Shown here: in pieces, positions 62,527 to 64,000 of the stretch
Layout of the letters: each line of letters opens with the position of its first letter
How positions within the stretch are numbered: position 1 is the stretch's first letter
The notes under the pieces: model-generated
The model's input: the letters and a program-made list of their open reading frames with translations, nothing else
Told to the model about the DNA's origin: nothing
Databases searched by the model: none
Position numbers and translations under genes: made by a program
Source: Alicyclobacillus tolerans
GTDB taxonomy: Bacteria; Bacillota; Bacilli; Alicyclobacillales; Alicyclobacillaceae
Direction of reading: 5' to 3'
DNA length: 64,000 nt
Assembly: GCF_021739485.1 (NCBI RefSeq)
Contig: NZ_JAJFNK010000002.1
Span: forward strand, 124,001 to 188,000

Positions 62527-63117
62527 ATGCTGACGATTGTAAGTGTTGTGCTTGCTTATTTGATTGGGTCTATTTCTTCTAGCACCATAGTCGGGAAATG
62601 GTTTAAGAAGATGGACATCCGCGACCACGGCAGCGGGAATGCCGGAGCGACCAACACGCTCCGCGTACTGGGGTGGAAATGGGCCGTTGTCGTGCTTGCA
62701 GCCGATATCCTCAAAGGAATCGTGGCCATCCTTCTCGCTTGGCACTTCGGACATGGCAGTGTCTGGACAACCTATTTATCCGGATTGGCCGTAATCGCCG
62801 GACACAATTGGCCTTTGTACTTTGGTTTTCGCGGCGGCAAAGGAATTGCCACGACCATTGGCGTCCTGGTGCTGGTCATGTTCGTACCGGCACTGCTCGC
62901 AGGAATCATCGCGATCGCGCTGGTCGTCGTAACGCGCTATGTCTCGCTCGGTGCCCTGACCTTTACGATATTGACTCCAGTTTTCGTGATTCTCCTTCAA
63001 CACCATGTGGGGGCAGCGGTGTTTGCAGCCATTGTGGCTCTCTTTTCGATCTACCGTCACCGCGCGAACATTGGGCGTCTCATTCGCGGTGAGGAACACC
63101 GCGTCTTTAGTAAGTGA
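62527..63117 (+). CDS. plsY: Acyl-phosphate glycerol-3-phosphate acyltransferase
   Basis: 196 residues, about six spans. Conserved loops: YLIGSISSS, DHGSGNAGATNTLRVLG, GHNWPLYFGFRGGKGIAT and SIYRHRANIGRLIRGEE. With the PlsX product it makes lysophosphatidate; gpsA, which makes its glycerol 3-phosphate, follows, and plsC lies upstream. ATG 62527 follows GGGAGG. Confidence 0.95.
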   Translation: MLTIVSVVLAYLIGSISSSTIVGKWFKKMDIRDHGSGNAGATNTLRVLGWKWAVVVLAADILKGIVAILLAWHFGHGSVWTTYLSGLAVIAGHNWPLYFGFRGGKGIATTIGVLVLVMFVPALLAGIIAIALVVVTRYVSLGALTFTILTPVFVILLQHHVGAAVFAAIVALFSIYRHRANIGRLIRGEEHRVFSK

Positions 63118-63211
63118 CTTGCAAACTAATCGGCTTCTTACATAGTGTTTTTCCGTACTATATGTTTTTGCGCAGCATCCGATCAATAAACAACGGGCAG
63201 GAGGAAACTTG

Positions 63212-64000
63212 ATGAAAGCCGCAGTTTTAGGCAGCGGCAGTTGGGGGACAGCCCTGGCTTCCGTACTGGCCGACAACGACCATCAAACCATTCTCTGGGC
63301 GAGACGCGCCGAGGTTGCCTACGAAATTGTGAATCAACACACCAACAAACAGTATCTGCCCGCCGCCAGTTTGCATCCAAAACTCACCGCGACCACGCAA
63401 CTGGACGAGGCGCTTGATGGAGCACAACTTGTCGTTTTTGCCGTGCCGTCCGGAAGTATGGCTCAGGTGACCCAAGAAAGCGTTCCGTACATGCCAGATA
63501 ACGCCTGGTTGGCGCATGCAGTCAAGGGCTTCGACCCTCTCACCAAACGCCGTATGAGTCAAGTGCTGGCAGACGTTTTCCCAGACGCTGCAGAGCGGGT
63601 TTGCGTCATTTCTGGACCGAGTCACGCCGAGGAAGTCGTATCTAAACTTCCGACGACGATTGTCGTGTCGTCACTGGTCCAAGCATCCGCTGAAACAGTT
63701 CAAGACGCCTTAATGAACCGGTATTTGAGGGTATACACCAATCCGGATGTCATTGGGACTGAACTCGGGGGCTCTTTGAAAAACATCATTGCGATTAGTG
63801 TCGGAATTGCTGACGGACTAGGGTTCGGAGACAATGCAAAAGCGGCTTTAATGACCCGGGGCCTCGCCGAGATCGCGCGACTCGGCGTAAAAATGGGCGC
63901 ATCGCCGCTCACGTTTGCAGGATTGTCGGGAGTAGGGGACTTAATTGTCACTTGTACGAGCCAACACAGCCGAAATTTTCGCACAGGGCGCCTGCTCGGG
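63212..64000 (+). CDS. gpsA: Glycerol-3-phosphate dehydrogenase [NAD(P)+] (5' part)
   Basis: First 263 codons; the frame is still open at the window edge. The NAD-binding GSGSWGTALASVL, HAVKGFD, ISGPSHAEEV, the catalytic Lys region GGSLKNIIAI and SGVGDLIVTC are all present. It reduces dihydroxyacetone phosphate to glycerol 3-phosphate for phospholipids. ATG 63212 lies behind GGAGGAA. It stands next to plsY, the enzyme that uses its product. Confidence 0.95.
   Translation, partial: MKAAVLGSGSWGTALASVLADNDHQTILWARRAEVAYEIVNQHTNKQYLPAASLHPKLTATTQLDEALDGAQLVVFAVPSGSMAQVTQESVPYMPDNAWLAHAVKGFDPLTKRRMSQVLADVFPDAAERVCVISGPSHAEEVVSKLPTTIVVSSLVQASAETVQDALMNRYLRVYTNPDVIGTELGGSLKNIIAISVGIADGLGFGDNAKAALMTRGLAEIARLGVKMGASPLTFAGLSGVGDLIVTCTSQHSRNFRTGRLLG

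Overview
The window is a gene-dense chromosomal segment of an endospore-forming Firmicute. Base composition is moderately GC. The sporulation set (spoIIM, spoIIAA-spoIIAB-sigF, spoVA, spmAB, ytfJ, sleB-ypeB) and the gene order, which follows the Bacillus subtilis yqj-spoIIM-xerD-deoB-dacF-spoIIA-sigF-spoVA, scpAB-ytfI-ytfJ-spmAB-rluB-resDE and sleB-ypeB-cmk-ypfD-der-gpsA regions, point to Bacilli. Composition, frequent TTG/GTG starts behind strong Shine-Dalgarno sites, and a branched-chain oxoacid dehydrogenase next to a methylmalonyl-CoA module fit an Alicyclobacillus-like lineage. That last placement is inference. No insertion sequence, prophage or CRISPR array was seen.

Region 1 (2-10485) is acyl-CoA metabolism. 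A branched-chain 2-oxoacid dehydrogenase (E1 alpha, E1 beta, E2) is followed by lipA and lipB, which make the lipoyl cofactor of E2. Next come a methylmalonyl-CoA mutase catalytic subunit, a separate B12-binding subunit fused to methylmalonyl-CoA epimerase, a propionyl-CoA carboxylase-type carboxyltransferase and an M20 peptidase. Together they can take branched-chain oxoacids towards acyl-CoA primers or succinyl-CoA.

Region 2 (10696-25373) holds nudF, an endonuclease Q, spoIIM, an RNHCP protein, a YqzK homologue, xerD, deoB, dacF, the spoIIA operon and a compact spoVA operon. An antisense HTH-TPR regulator separates dacF from spoIIAA. Good matches to a sigma-H promoter (spoIIA) and to forespore-type promoters (dacF, spoVAC) are visible. 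A second D,D-carboxypeptidase converges on the end of spoVA.

Region 3 (25431-34331) has a spermidine-synthase-like protein, an M50 protease, scpA-scpB, a DUF2953 protein, ytfJ, spmA-spmB, rluB and a ResD/ResE-like two-component system.

Region 4 (34332-45440) is the accessory part, rich in small or unassigned genes. It includes two copies of a small WVY protein family, a divergent sirtuin back-to-back with an XRE repressor, a 54-aa membrane protein, a candidate small RNA, PrsW, DUF2797, two DUF1450 proteins, a trypsin-like protease without membrane anchor, a methyltransferase, a metallophosphoesterase and a short UvrD-type helicase.

Region 5 (45441-64000) has tRNA-Ile(GAT) and tRNA-Leu(TAG), ccpA, a PepV-type dipeptidase, mecA, DUF441, an MFS exporter, glutamate dehydrogenase, sleB-ypeB, cmk, plsC, an S1-type protein, a YphA-like protein, a DUF512 radical SAM protein, der, plsY and the 5' part of gpsA.
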